Positions 55,586 through 62,972 of a stretch of 64,000 bases of DNA are shown here, piece after piece (position 1 is the first letter of the stretch; each line of letters begins with the position of its first letter). The notes under the pieces were generated by a model. That model was not told the DNA's origin, did no database searches, and was given only the letters and a program-made list of their open reading frames with translations. The stretch covers positions 3,658,001 to 3,722,000 of the forward strand of contig NZ_CP114014.1 of NCBI RefSeq assembly GCF_040581415.1. The letters are read 5' to 3'. The stretch is from Paraconexibacter sp040581415. Its GTDB lineage: Bacteria; Actinomycetota; Thermoleophilia; Solirubrobacterales; Solirubrobacteraceae. The position numbers and the translations under genes were made by a program.

Positions 55586-57112
55586 ATGAGCATCGCCGAG
55601 CAGCCCGCCCTCTCTGCCGACCTGGCCACCGTCGGCCACTGGATCGCCGGCCGCGCCGAGGAGGACGCGACGCGGTTCGCGCCGGTCTATGACCCGGCCA
55701 CCGGCGAGGTCGCCCGCCGGGTGGCGCTGGCGGAGGCTGCCGACGTCGACCGGGCCGTCGTCGCCGCCCGCACGGCGTTCGCGGACTGGTCGCAGGCCTC
55801 GCTCGCCAAGCGCAGCGGCGTCCTGTTCCGGTTCCGCGAGCTGCTCGCGGCGGGCGCCGACGAGGTCGCGCGGACCGTCACCGCCGAGCACGGCAAGACG
55901 CTGGACGACGCCCGCGGCGAGGTCCAGCGCGGCCTGGAGGTCGTCGAGTTCGCCTGCGGCATCGCGCACCTGATGAAGGGCGAGGCGTCCGAGCAGATCT
56001 CCACGCGCGTGGACTCCACGAGCTACCGCCAGCCGCTCGGCGTCGTTGCCGGCATCACGCCGTTCAACTTCCCGTCGATGGTCCCGATGTGGATGTTCCC
56101 GATCGCGATCGCCTGCGGGAACGCGTTCGTCCTGAAGCCGAGCGAGAAGGACCCGTCGGCGTCGCTGATCCTGGCCCGGCTGCTGGCCGAGGCCGGGCTG
56201 CCGGACGGCGTCTTCAGCGTGGTGCAGGGCGACAAGGTCGCGGTCGACGCGCTGCTGACCCATCCGGAGGTGGACGCGGTGTCGTTCGTCGGCTCCACCC
56301 CGATCGCGAAGCACGTCTACGAGACGGCGACCGCGCACGGCAAGCGCGCACAGGCGCTGGGCGGCGCGAAGAACCACGCGGTCGTCCTGCCGGACGCGAA
56401 CCTCGACGTGGCGGCGGACGCGATCGCGTCTGCGGCGTTCGGCTCGGCCGGGCAGCGCTGCATGGCGATCAGCGCGGTGGTCACGGTCGGCGACGAGGCG
56501 GGCGACGCACTGTCCGCTGCGGTCGTCGAGCGGGCCCGGGCGCTGACCGTCGGGCCGGGGGCGGCGGACGGCAGCGAGATGGGCCCCGTCATCAGCCCCG
56601 AGGCGCGCGAGCGCGTCGCCGCCTACGCCGGCCGCGGCGCCGACGAAGGCGCGACGCTGGCGCTCGACGGCCGCGAGCTCGTCGTCGCCGGCCACGAGGG
56701 CGGGTTCTTCGTGGGGCCGACCGTCCTGGACCACGTCACCCCGGCGATGGACGTCTACAAGGACGAGGTCTTCGGACCGCTCCTCGTCATCCTGCGCGCT
56801 GCCTCCTTCGAGGACGCGCTGGCCCTCGTGAACGCGAACCCTTACGGCAACGGGGCGGCGATCTTCACCGCCGACGGCGGGGCCGCGCGCGAGTTCCGCT
56901 CGCGCGTGACCGCGGGCATGGTCGGCATCAACGTCCCGATCCCGGTGCCGATGGCGTACTTCTCCTTCGGCGGCTGGAAGAACTCGCTCTTCGGCGACCT
57001 GCACGTGCACGGCCGCGAAGGCGTCCTGTTCTACACGCGGGGCAAGGTCGTCACCGAGCGCTGGCCGGAGCGCGCGCACGGCGTCGACTACGGCTTCCCG
57101 ACCCAGACCTGA
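55586..57112 (+). CDS. mmsA: CoA-acylating methylmalonate-semialdehyde dehydrogenase
   Basis: 508 residues from ATG 55586; TACGGT (55574-55579) ends 6 nt upstream. Aldehyde dehydrogenase family, with catalytic Cys in FGSAGQRCMAIS near residue 291 and the MMSDH-type segments ITPFNFPSMVPMWMFPIAIACGNAFVLKPSEKDPS and VDAVSFVGSTPIAKHVYE; the missing general-base Glu (LGGAKNHAVV in place of LGGKSP) is the hallmark of MMSDH. It makes propionyl- or acetyl-CoA in valine and inositol or beta-alanine degradation. It directly precedes a methyltransferase gene (11-bp gap). Confidence 0.93.
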   Translation: MSIAEQPALSADLATVGHWIAGRAEEDATRFAPVYDPATGEVARRVALAEAADVDRAVVAARTAFADWSQASLAKRSGVLFRFRELLAAGADEVARTVTAEHGKTLDDARGEVQRGLEVVEFACGIAHLMKGEASEQISTRVDSTSYRQPLGVVAGITPFNFPSMVPMWMFPIAIACGNAFVLKPSEKDPSASLILARLLAEAGLPDGVFSVVQGDKVAVDALLTHPEVDAVSFVGSTPIAKHVYETATAHGKRAQALGGAKNHAVVLPDANLDVAADAIASAAFGSAGQRCMAISAVVTVGDEAGDALSAAVVERARALTVGPGAADGSEMGPVISPEARERVAAYAGRGADEGATLALDGRELVVAGHEGGFFVGPTVLDHVTPAMDVYKDEVFGPLLVILRAASFEDALALVNANPYGNGAAIFTADGGAAREFRSRVTAGMVGINVPIPVPMAYFSFGGWKNSLFGDLHVHGREGVLFYTRGKVVTERWPERAHGVDYGFPTQT

Positions 57113-57123
57113 TCGGCGCTGCC

Positions 57124-57753
57124 ATGGCCGCCACCGAACATCCCGTCTTCGCCCGCGTCTGGAACGCGCTCGCGCCGAAGGCCGTCCCCCGCAGCCACCG
57201 GCGCGAGCTGCTGGCCGGCGCGTCCGGGAGCGTCGTCGAGATCGGCGCCGGCACCGGGCTGAACTTCCCGTTCTACGGGCCGGGGGTGACGTCGGTCCTG
57301 GCCGTCGAGCCCGAGCCGTTCCTGCGCGACCGGCTGGGCGAGGCCGCCGCCGAGACGCCCGCGCCGGCCATCGAGGTCGTCGACGGGACGGCCGCCGCGA
57401 TCCCCGCCCCCGACTCGTCGTTCGACGTCGCCGTCGTCTGCCTGGTGCTGTGCTCGGTCCCCGACCAGGGCGCCGCGCTGACCGAGATCCGCCGCGTCCT
57501 GCGGCCCGGCGGCGAGCTGCGGTTCTACGAGCACGTGATCGCCGACAGCACGGCGGGCGCCGGGCTGCAGCGGGTCCTGGACGGCACGCACGTCTGGCCG
57601 ACGGTCGGGGCCGGCTGCCACCTGGCGCGGGACACCGGGGCGGCGATCCGGGCGGCCGGCTTCACCGTCGAGCGTTACCGGCGCCTGGTCTCCGGCCCCG
57701 GACCGGGCGACCGCGTCGGCCTCCCCCACATCCTGGGGACCGCGCGCGCCTGA
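57124..57753 (+). CDS. Class I SAM-dependent methyltransferase
   Basis: 209 residues from ATG 57124. Motif I VVEIGAGTGLNFPFY (~38-52), motif II/III VLAVEPEPFLRD, FDVAVVCLVLCSVPDQG and LRPGGELRFYEHV are the METTL7-like methyltransferase pattern. The end GDRVGLPHILGTARA is typical. The substrate may be a thiol or a lipid, but nothing fixes it. It probably forms an operon with mmsA. Confidence 0.85.
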   Translation: MAATEHPVFARVWNALAPKAVPRSHRRELLAGASGSVVEIGAGTGLNFPFYGPGVTSVLAVEPEPFLRDRLGEAAAETPAPAIEVVDGTAAAIPAPDSSFDVAVVCLVLCSVPDQGAALTEIRRVLRPGGELRFYEHVIADSTAGAGLQRVLDGTHVWPTVGAGCHLARDTGAAIRAAGFTVERYRRLVSGPGPGDRVGLPHILGTARA

Positions 57754-57761
57754 GCGCCCGG

Positions 57762-58115
57762 TCACGGCGTCCGCAGGATCTTCTCCATCGCCTTGCCGCG
57801 CGCGAGCTCGTCGACGAGCTTGTCCAGGTAGCGGATCTCCTGCATCGTCGGCTCCTCGACGTCCTCGACGCGGACACCGCAGACCACGCCGGTGATCAGG
57901 CTCCGCGACGGGTTCATCCGCGGGGCCTGAGCGAACAGCGTCTCCATGTCCGTCCCGTCCGCGATCACGGTGGCCAGCCCGTCTTCGCTGTGGCCCGTGA
58001 GCCAGCGGACGATCTCGTCGACCTCCGCCTGCGTGCGGCCCTTCTTCTGGGCCTTGGCGACGTAGTGCGGGTAGACGCTGCCGAAGCTCGTCGTGTAGAT
58101 CCGGTGCTTCTTCAT
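57762..58115 (-). CDS. DUF2200 family protein
   Basis: 117 residues from ATG 58115 (ATGA overlap with the gene above). KHRIYTTSFGSVYPHYVAKAQKKGRTQAEVDEIVRWLTGHSEDGL and MNPSRSLITGVVCGVRVEDVEEPTMQEIRYLDKLVDELARGKAMEKILR match DUF2200, a small soluble family of unknown function. It is the third gene of the tocopherol-cyclase-like operon and converges on the methyltransferase with an 8-bp gap. Confidence 0.9.
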   Translation of the reverse strand: MKKHRIYTTSFGSVYPHYVAKAQKKGRTQAEVDEIVRWLTGHSEDGLATVIADGTDMETLFAQAPRMNPSRSLITGVVCGVRVEDVEEPTMQEIRYLDKLVDELARGKAMEKILRTP

Positions 58116-58657
58116 GGTGTGGCGGAACTCTCCTCGGCCATGCGGACGACCAGCGACAGCGGCTCGGCGCCGATCAGCCGCTCGAACGGGCTGACCGTCA
58201 CCCACAGGGCCTTCAGCGCCCACTGCGCGCGGCGGTCGGTCGGCTGCACGCGCGCCTCGCTGACGATCGCGCTGCGCCCGTCCGGCTCCTCCTGGACCCA
58301 GTTGGCGAACAGGACGCGGACCGTCCCCGATTCGTCCCACGTCAGGTACTGCTCGGCGTCGACGTCTGGGTAGTCGTCCCGTGTGGTCCAGATCCGGCCG
58401 CAGAGCCCGGACACCGACCAGCGCTCGCCCTCGTCGAGCACGGTGAAGGGGTGGGACGCGAGCAGGCCGCGGAAGCCGATGTCCGGCGGCGTCCCTGGGA
58501 TCCGCCACTGGACGAGGCGCCCGAGGGTGCGGGTCTGGTCCATGCGCAGCGACGCCGCCGCGTCCCAGACGGCGTCCGGGTCGGCCCGCGCGACGCGCCG
58601 ATGCCGGGTGCGGATCGACGGGTCCGGCAGCCAGCGGTCGAGCTCGGCCTGCTTCAT
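58112..58657 (-). CDS. SRPBCC/DUF2867-like protein
   Basis: 181 residues from ATG 58657 (ATGA with the preceding gene). RHRRVARADPDAVWDAAASLRMDQTRTLGRLVQWRIPG and the following beta strands (FTVLDEGERWSVSGLCGRIWTT, VRVLFANWVQEEPDGRSAIVSEARVQPTD) resemble a helix-grip lipid-binding fold. It is the middle gene of the operon and may bind a hydrophobic product for the cyclase-like protein; this is inferred from context. Confidence 0.65.
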   Translation of the reverse strand: MKQAELDRWLPDPSIRTRHRRVARADPDAVWDAAASLRMDQTRTLGRLVQWRIPGTPPDIGFRGLLASHPFTVLDEGERWSVSGLCGRIWTTRDDYPDVDAEQYLTWDESGTVRVLFANWVQEEPDGRSAIVSEARVQPTDRRAQWALKALWVTVSPFERLIGAEPLSLVVRMAEESSATP

Positions 58658-59688
58658 GTCGCGGCGCCCTCGGCGGTCACCTGGTCGGTCGCCCGGCGCC
58701 GCGCGATCTCGGTCTTCAGCTGCTCGACGCCGCCGCGCTCCAGCCCCGCCAGCGGGGAGGTCCCCGAGAACTGCACGCGGCCCCGCCGGCGGACGACGAG
58801 CCGCAGCTCGCCCGCGAAGTGCTGCAGCGCCCCGGCGACGCTGTAGCCGCTCGCGGGCAGCGGGACGGGCAGGACATGGGCGTCCGACGGGCCTGCGGTC
58901 GCCTCGATCTCGACGCTGTACCGCGGCCCGCGCGCCCTGAGCGACCACGAGCCGTCGCGTGCGACCACGCGGGCCCGCGACAGGACCGGGTCGCCGAGGC
59001 GGATGAGCCGGTCCCCGAGCCGGACGGCGACCGCGCTGGCCGTCGTCGTCAGGCCGGCGACCGCGACGGTCCCGCCCGCGAACGCGACGCACGTATCCCC
59101 CTCGGGGAAGCACTGCGCCTGCCCCCACCACCACTGCTCCGGGAAGCCCTCGCGGCCCCAGTTCTTCTCCGCGTACACCCTGAAACCCGCGAGGTCGACG
59201 GCCTCGCCGCCCACCTGCGCGGTGCCGGACGCGCGCGCGCCGAGCACGTACGGGTGCCAGTGCTGGCTCAGGACCGGCGCCACCTGCCCGATGCCGAGGC
59301 CGCCGAGCGAGCGCCGGGACCACGGCCGGACGTCGTCGAGCCGCAGATCCAGGCGGGCGTCCGGGCCAAGGTCGACACGGACACCGCGTGCATCGGCGTC
59401 CAGGACGCCGTCACCGGCACGCACCCCGAGCGCCTGCGGATCGGCGAAGGCACTGTCCACGTCGGCGGCGGCCACCGTCCCGCCCGGGTGCGACGCCAGC
59501 GCGACGTTGGCCCAGGTCTTCCCGGCGCGTCCGCGGTGCACCCCGCAGAGCGCGACGATCACGCGGCCCGACGCGGGATCGCTCAGTCGCCAGAAGTACC
59601 CCTCCATCGCGACCCCGTGCGCGCGCAGGGGATCACCGAACGGCAGATCGGCCCCCGTGGCGCGGTAGCGGCTCAGCATCCCGCCCAT
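58654..59688 (-). CDS. Tocopherol cyclase-like protein
   Basis: About 344 residues from ATG 59688 (ATG 59679 is also possible). LPFGDPLRAHGVAMEGYFWRLSDPASGRVIVALCGVHRG and the signature FRVYAEKNWGREGFPEQWWWGQAQCF belong to the tocopherol-cyclase family, which folds as a lipocalin-like pair of barrels. Plant and cyanobacterial members close the chroman ring of vitamin E; actinobacterial members are uncharacterised and no other tocopherol genes are here, so the true substrate is another prenyl or aryl lipid. Two further genes are coupled by ATGA overlaps. Confidence 0.85.
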   Translation of the reverse strand: MGGMLSRYRATGADLPFGDPLRAHGVAMEGYFWRLSDPASGRVIVALCGVHRGRAGKTWANVALASHPGGTVAAADVDSAFADPQALGVRAGDGVLDADARGVRVDLGPDARLDLRLDDVRPWSRRSLGGLGIGQVAPVLSQHWHPYVLGARASGTAQVGGEAVDLAGFRVYAEKNWGREGFPEQWWWGQAQCFPEGDTCVAFAGGTVAVAGLTTTASAVAVRLGDRLIRLGDPVLSRARVVARDGSWSLRARGPRYSVEIEATAGPSDAHVLPVPLPASGYSVAGALQHFAGELRLVVRRRGRVQFSGTSPLAGLERGGVEQLKTEIARRRATDQVTAEGAAT

Positions 59689-59798
59689 CTTGCCCGACGC
59701 GCCGGGGAAACACACGGCCGGGGCGGGGTACGCTCGGCCGCGGGTGTGCCGGAGCCCGCCCGCCGTCACCATGTCCGGCCCGGGCCGTTCCCTCTCCG

Positions 59799-60767
59799 AT
59801 GCCCCGCTCCGTCGCGATCGCGCTCGCCCTCTCCAGCCTGCTGGTCGGCCTGACCGCCTGCGCGGTCGCCGCCACCAGCACCGCGAAGAACGCCTACATG
59901 GGGCGCACCTGCCTGCCGCCGAAGGGGCACAAGGTGGCGGACTGCCGCGTGGGGCGCAACGGCGCCCCCGACCTCAGCCGGAAGGCCTTCCGTGCGCTGC
60001 ACGACCAGGAGGTGACCATCACGAACCGGCTGCGCGGCCTGGCGCCGAACCCCGCGGCCGGCGGGGCGCGCGACTGGCCGCTGCTCGACTCGCTCGGCCA
60101 GCCGATGGGCCGGGTCAGCGCGAACGAGAACGGCTACATGACCCTGACCGACACGGCGGGCAGGACCTACGGCGTGGCGCAGGCCAACAGCCGCGGCCGG
60201 GGCTGCGCCGCCGATCCGCAGCAGGACCGCTCGCATTTCCTGATGCAGATCGTGGCGCTGAAGGCCCGCGCCTCGGGGACGCAGGCGTTCGTCGACCAGG
60301 CCGCGCTCGACCGGACCACCCCGTCGGGGAAGGCCGCCTTCGACGCCCTCGTCGGCCAGCGCGGCGGCGGGACCGGCTGCGGCCCGGCGCTGAAGGAGCG
60401 CAACGCGGTGCGGCAGCTGCGCAGCCCGAACGTCGGCAAGGCAGCCCACGCGCGCCTGGGCGACGGGACGCTGAACACGGTCACCGAGTACGACGCCAAG
60501 CCCGAGTTCGGCAACGTCCTGTACTTCTCCTCGAACACGACGGACGTGAGCGCGGGCGGCATCGCCCGCGGGATGGTCAAGGTCGGGACACCGGTCGTCA
60601 CGCTCGACGCGTTCCCGTACTGCGACCCCAACAGCGACGGCACGCTGCTCTGGCGCTACGTCGCGATCCGCACCGGTGCGACGGCCGCCGGACATCGGAA
60701 ACGCATGTACGGCTGGATCCCGGCGCGCTGCCCGGCACGACTGAAGGACGTCGCACCGCCGCGCTGA
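59799..60767 (+). CDS. Secreted protein, unknown function
   Basis: 322 residues from ATG 59799. Signal peptide MPRSVAIALALSSLLVGLTAC followed by AVAATS; the Cys at 21 could be a lipobox (LTAC) but the context is atypical. The mature part has paired Cys (RTCLPPKGHKVADC, GRGCAADP, GTGCGPAL, PYCDPN, PARCPAR) and a mainly beta composition. I recognise no family. It is divergent from the tocopherol-cyclase-like operon. Confidence 0.6.
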   Translation: MPRSVAIALALSSLLVGLTACAVAATSTAKNAYMGRTCLPPKGHKVADCRVGRNGAPDLSRKAFRALHDQEVTITNRLRGLAPNPAAGGARDWPLLDSLGQPMGRVSANENGYMTLTDTAGRTYGVAQANSRGRGCAADPQQDRSHFLMQIVALKARASGTQAFVDQAALDRTTPSGKAAFDALVGQRGGGTGCGPALKERNAVRQLRSPNVGKAAHARLGDGTLNTVTEYDAKPEFGNVLYFSSNTTDVSAGGIARGMVKVGTPVVTLDAFPYCDPNSDGTLLWRYVAIRTGATAAGHRKRMYGWIPARCPARLKDVAPPR

Positions 60768-60790
60768 CCGGCGCCGCGGCGCGATGTCGG

Positions 60791-61183
60791 TCAGCCCGGC
60801 GGGCTCTCCATGATCGCCGCGAACTGGACCTTCATCGCGGCCGCGACCGCGTTCGCGGCGGACAGCGGGCGCACCATCACCGTGAGCTCGGTGATCAGTC
60901 CGTCGTCCCCGGTCGTCAGGATGTCGACCCCGTGCACGTCCACGTCACCGACGCGGGCCTTGAACTCGAGGACGTGGACACCAGGACCTTCACCCCCCAC
61001 CTCACGCTCGTAGCGGAAGTCCTCGAACACCCGCGAGACCCCGAGCAGGATCGCGCCGACCATCGCGCGGCCGTGGTAGGGCTTGAAGGCGACGGGGCTG
61101 CGGAAGACGACGTCCTCCGCCAGCAGGGCCGGGATGGCGTCGAAGTCCCAGGACTCGACGGCGGTCTTGAACGGATGGCTCAT
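60791..61183 (-). CDS. SnoaL-like (NTF2-fold) protein
   Basis: 130 residues, ATG 61183 (ATGA with the alcohol-dehydrogenase gene). HPFKTAVESWDFDAIPALLAEDVVFRSPVAFKPYHGRAMVGAIL is the typical SnoaL/NTF2-like start, with ARVGDVDVHGVDILTTGDDGLITELTVMVRPL near the end. It is probably a small isomerase, cyclase or ligand-binding protein. It is coupled to the MDR oxidoreductase, so they likely act on the same compound. Confidence 0.85.
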   Translation of the reverse strand: MSHPFKTAVESWDFDAIPALLAEDVVFRSPVAFKPYHGRAMVGAILLGVSRVFEDFRYEREVGGEGPGVHVLEFKARVGDVDVHGVDILTTGDDGLITELTVMVRPLSAANAVAAAMKVQFAAIMESPPG

Positions 61184-62142
61184 TGGGTGAACACGATCTT
61201 CCCGGCGGTCTCGCCGTCGAGCATGGCGCGGAAGCCCTCCTCCGCCTGGTCCAGCGGCAGCTCGCGGCCGATCTGCGGCCGGATGTCCTGCTGGGCGCAG
61301 AAGCTCAGCAGGTCCTGCAGCTCGTCGCGCGTGCCCATCGTCGAACCGATGACGCGCAGCTGCAGGAAGAAGATCCGCTGCAGCTCGGCGGCCTTGGGCT
61401 CACCGGTGGTGGTGCCGGAGATGACGATGACCCCGCCTGGCTTGAGCGCCTTGACCGAGTGGGACCAGGTGGCGCCGCCGACCGTCTCGAACACGCCGTC
61501 GACGCGCTCGGGCAGGCGGGCGCCGGACTCGAACACCGCGTCGGCCCCCTGTGCGGTCGCCAGGGCGCGCTTCTCCTCGCTGCGGCCGGTCGCCCAGACC
61601 CGCATGCCTGCGGCCCGGCCCAGCGCGATCAGCGCGGTCGCGACGCCGCCGGAGGCGCCCTGCACGAGCATCGTCTGGCCCGGGCGCAGGCCGGACTTCA
61701 CGAACAGCATCCGGTAGGCGGTGAGCCACGCCGTTCCCATGCAGGCGGCCTCGCCGAAGCTCAGGGCCTCGGGCTTGGGCAGGACGTTGCGGGCGGGGAC
61801 GATGACGCGCTCGGCGAACGTCCCCTGGTGGACCTCGGTGAGGATCGAGCGCTTCGGGTTCAGCGTCTCGTCGCCGGCCCAGTCCTCGGAGACGACCGCG
61901 TGCAGGACGACCTCGCTGCCGTCGTCGAGCGTTCCCGCACCGTCGCAGCCGAGGATCATCGGGAACGCCTCCGGCCGGATCCCGACGCCGCGGAGCGTGA
62001 AGAGGTCGTGCATGTTGAGCGTGGCCGCCTTGACGTTCACGGCGACCCACCCGTCCGGCACCTCGGGCTCGGGCCGGTCCCCGATCGTCAGCCCGGCGAG
62101 CGGGTCGTCGGGGTTCGGCGCAGCGGCATAGACGGCTTTCAT
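61180..62142 (-). CDS. MDR-family (zinc-type) oxidoreductase
   Basis: 320 residues, ATG 62142; TAGACT (62155-62150) ends 7 nt upstream. ILGCDGAGTLDDGSEVVLHAV and MLVQGASGGVATALIALGRAAGMRVWATGRSEEKRALA place it in the quinone-oxidoreductase branch of medium-chain dehydrogenases; the catalytic zinc Cys is absent, so it is probably a zinc-independent NADPH quinone- or enal-reductase. It is the first gene of a two-gene operon with the SnoaL-like protein. It begins 45 bp upstream (in direction of transcription) from the TetR gene's stop, on the same strand. Confidence 0.88.
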   Translation of the reverse strand: MKAVYAAAPNPDDPLAGLTIGDRPEPEVPDGWVAVNVKAATLNMHDLFTLRGVGIRPEAFPMILGCDGAGTLDDGSEVVLHAVVSEDWAGDETLNPKRSILTEVHQGTFAERVIVPARNVLPKPEALSFGEAACMGTAWLTAYRMLFVKSGLRPGQTMLVQGASGGVATALIALGRAAGMRVWATGRSEEKRALATAQGADAVFESGARLPERVDGVFETVGGATWSHSVKALKPGGVIVISGTTTGEPKAAELQRIFFLQLRVIGSTMGTRDELQDLLSFCAQQDIRPQIGRELPLDQAEEGFRAMLDGETAGKIVFTQ

Positions 62143-62187
62143 GGCGTCGAGTCTATGCCGGGCGTCGCCGCCACGGCCGGTGCTCCG

Positions 62188-62808
62188 TCAGCTCGCGGGT
62201 CGCAGCACGCGGTCGACGAACGGGGCGAGCAGCCGGGCGACCGCGGCGGCGGTCTGCTCGGGGTCGGCGGTCGGCAGCGCGGCGTGGCTGATCGCAAGCC
62301 GGACCACCGTCTCGGCGAGCAGTTGCGTGTCGGGGGCGGGCGCCTGGGGCCAGCCTTCGTGCATGACGAGCGCCAGCCGCGTGGTCGCGATCCCGAGCAC
62401 CGGCCCGCCGTCGGTGGTGACGAGGGCGAGCAGCCCGTCGCTGCCGTCACCGCCGGCGATGGCGCGGATGAGCGGTCGCTCGGCGGCCGCCTCCAGGAAC
62501 AGGCGGAACGCGGCCTCCACCGCGGTGCGCGCGTCGCCCGAGTGCTCCAGCACGCAGTCCCGGACCGCGGTGACGAAGCGATCGGCCTCCCGCAGGACGT
62601 ACTCCTGCGCGAACGCCTCGCGTGACCCGAACTCGTTGTAGACCGTCTGCCGGCTCACGCCGCCAGCCTTGGCGATGTCGGCCATCGAGATCGCCGACCA
62701 GGTGCGCTCGCGCAGCAGGTCGTCGGCGCCGTCGAGCACCCGCGTGCGCAGCAGCTCGCGGGTGGCCTCGGCGAACGACGGGCGTGAAGGTGCGGGCACG
62801 CGCGTCAT
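62188..62808 (-). CDS. TetR-family regulator of the alkane operon
   Basis: 206 residues from ATG 62808, overlapping the rubredoxin stop (ATGA). TetR HTH: ATRELLRTRVLDGADDLLRERTWSAISMADIAKAGGVSRQTVYNEFGSREAFAQEYV (about 12-67), then an all-helical ligand domain. It is encoded as last gene in alkB-rubA-tetR, the usual place of the AlkX-type autorepressor in actinobacteria, which senses fatty-acid products. Name inferred from position; the operator is outside the window. Confidence 0.9.
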   Translation of the reverse strand: MTRVPAPSRPSFAEATRELLRTRVLDGADDLLRERTWSAISMADIAKAGGVSRQTVYNEFGSREAFAQEYVLREADRFVTAVRDCVLEHSGDARTAVEAAFRLFLEAAAERPLIRAIAGGDGSDGLLALVTTDGGPVLGIATTRLALVMHEGWPQAPAPDTQLLAETVVRLAISHAALPTADPEQTAAAVARLLAPFVDRVLRPAS

Positions 62809-62972
62809 GAGCTCGCCGCCTGGAAGTCGACCTTCTCGCGGACCGCGCAGTCGGGGCACGCCCAGTCGTCCGGGACCTCGCTCCACGCGGTCCCCGCGGG
62901 GAAGCCCTCGCGCGGCGCACCGGTCGCCTCGTCGTAGACGTACCCGCACCCCGGGCACTCGTACGCCGCCAT
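62805..62972 (-). CDS. rubA: Rubredoxin
   Basis: 55 residues from ATG 62972, overlapping both neighbours by ATGA. Iron ligands Cys6, Cys9, Cys39 and Cys42 (YECPGCGYVYDEATG and WACPDCAVREKVDF) are complete, as are the conserved PDDWxCPDC. It passes electrons from a reductase to the AlkB oxygenase encoded just upstream. The reductase gene is not in the window. Confidence 0.97.
   Translation of the reverse strand: MAAYECPGCGYVYDEATGAPREGFPAGTAWSEVPDDWACPDCAVREKVDFQAASS

Noticed and set aside
53273..57079. A 1268-residue minus-strand frame
   Set aside because: It is antisense to nadE and mmsA, both with complete catalytic motifs.
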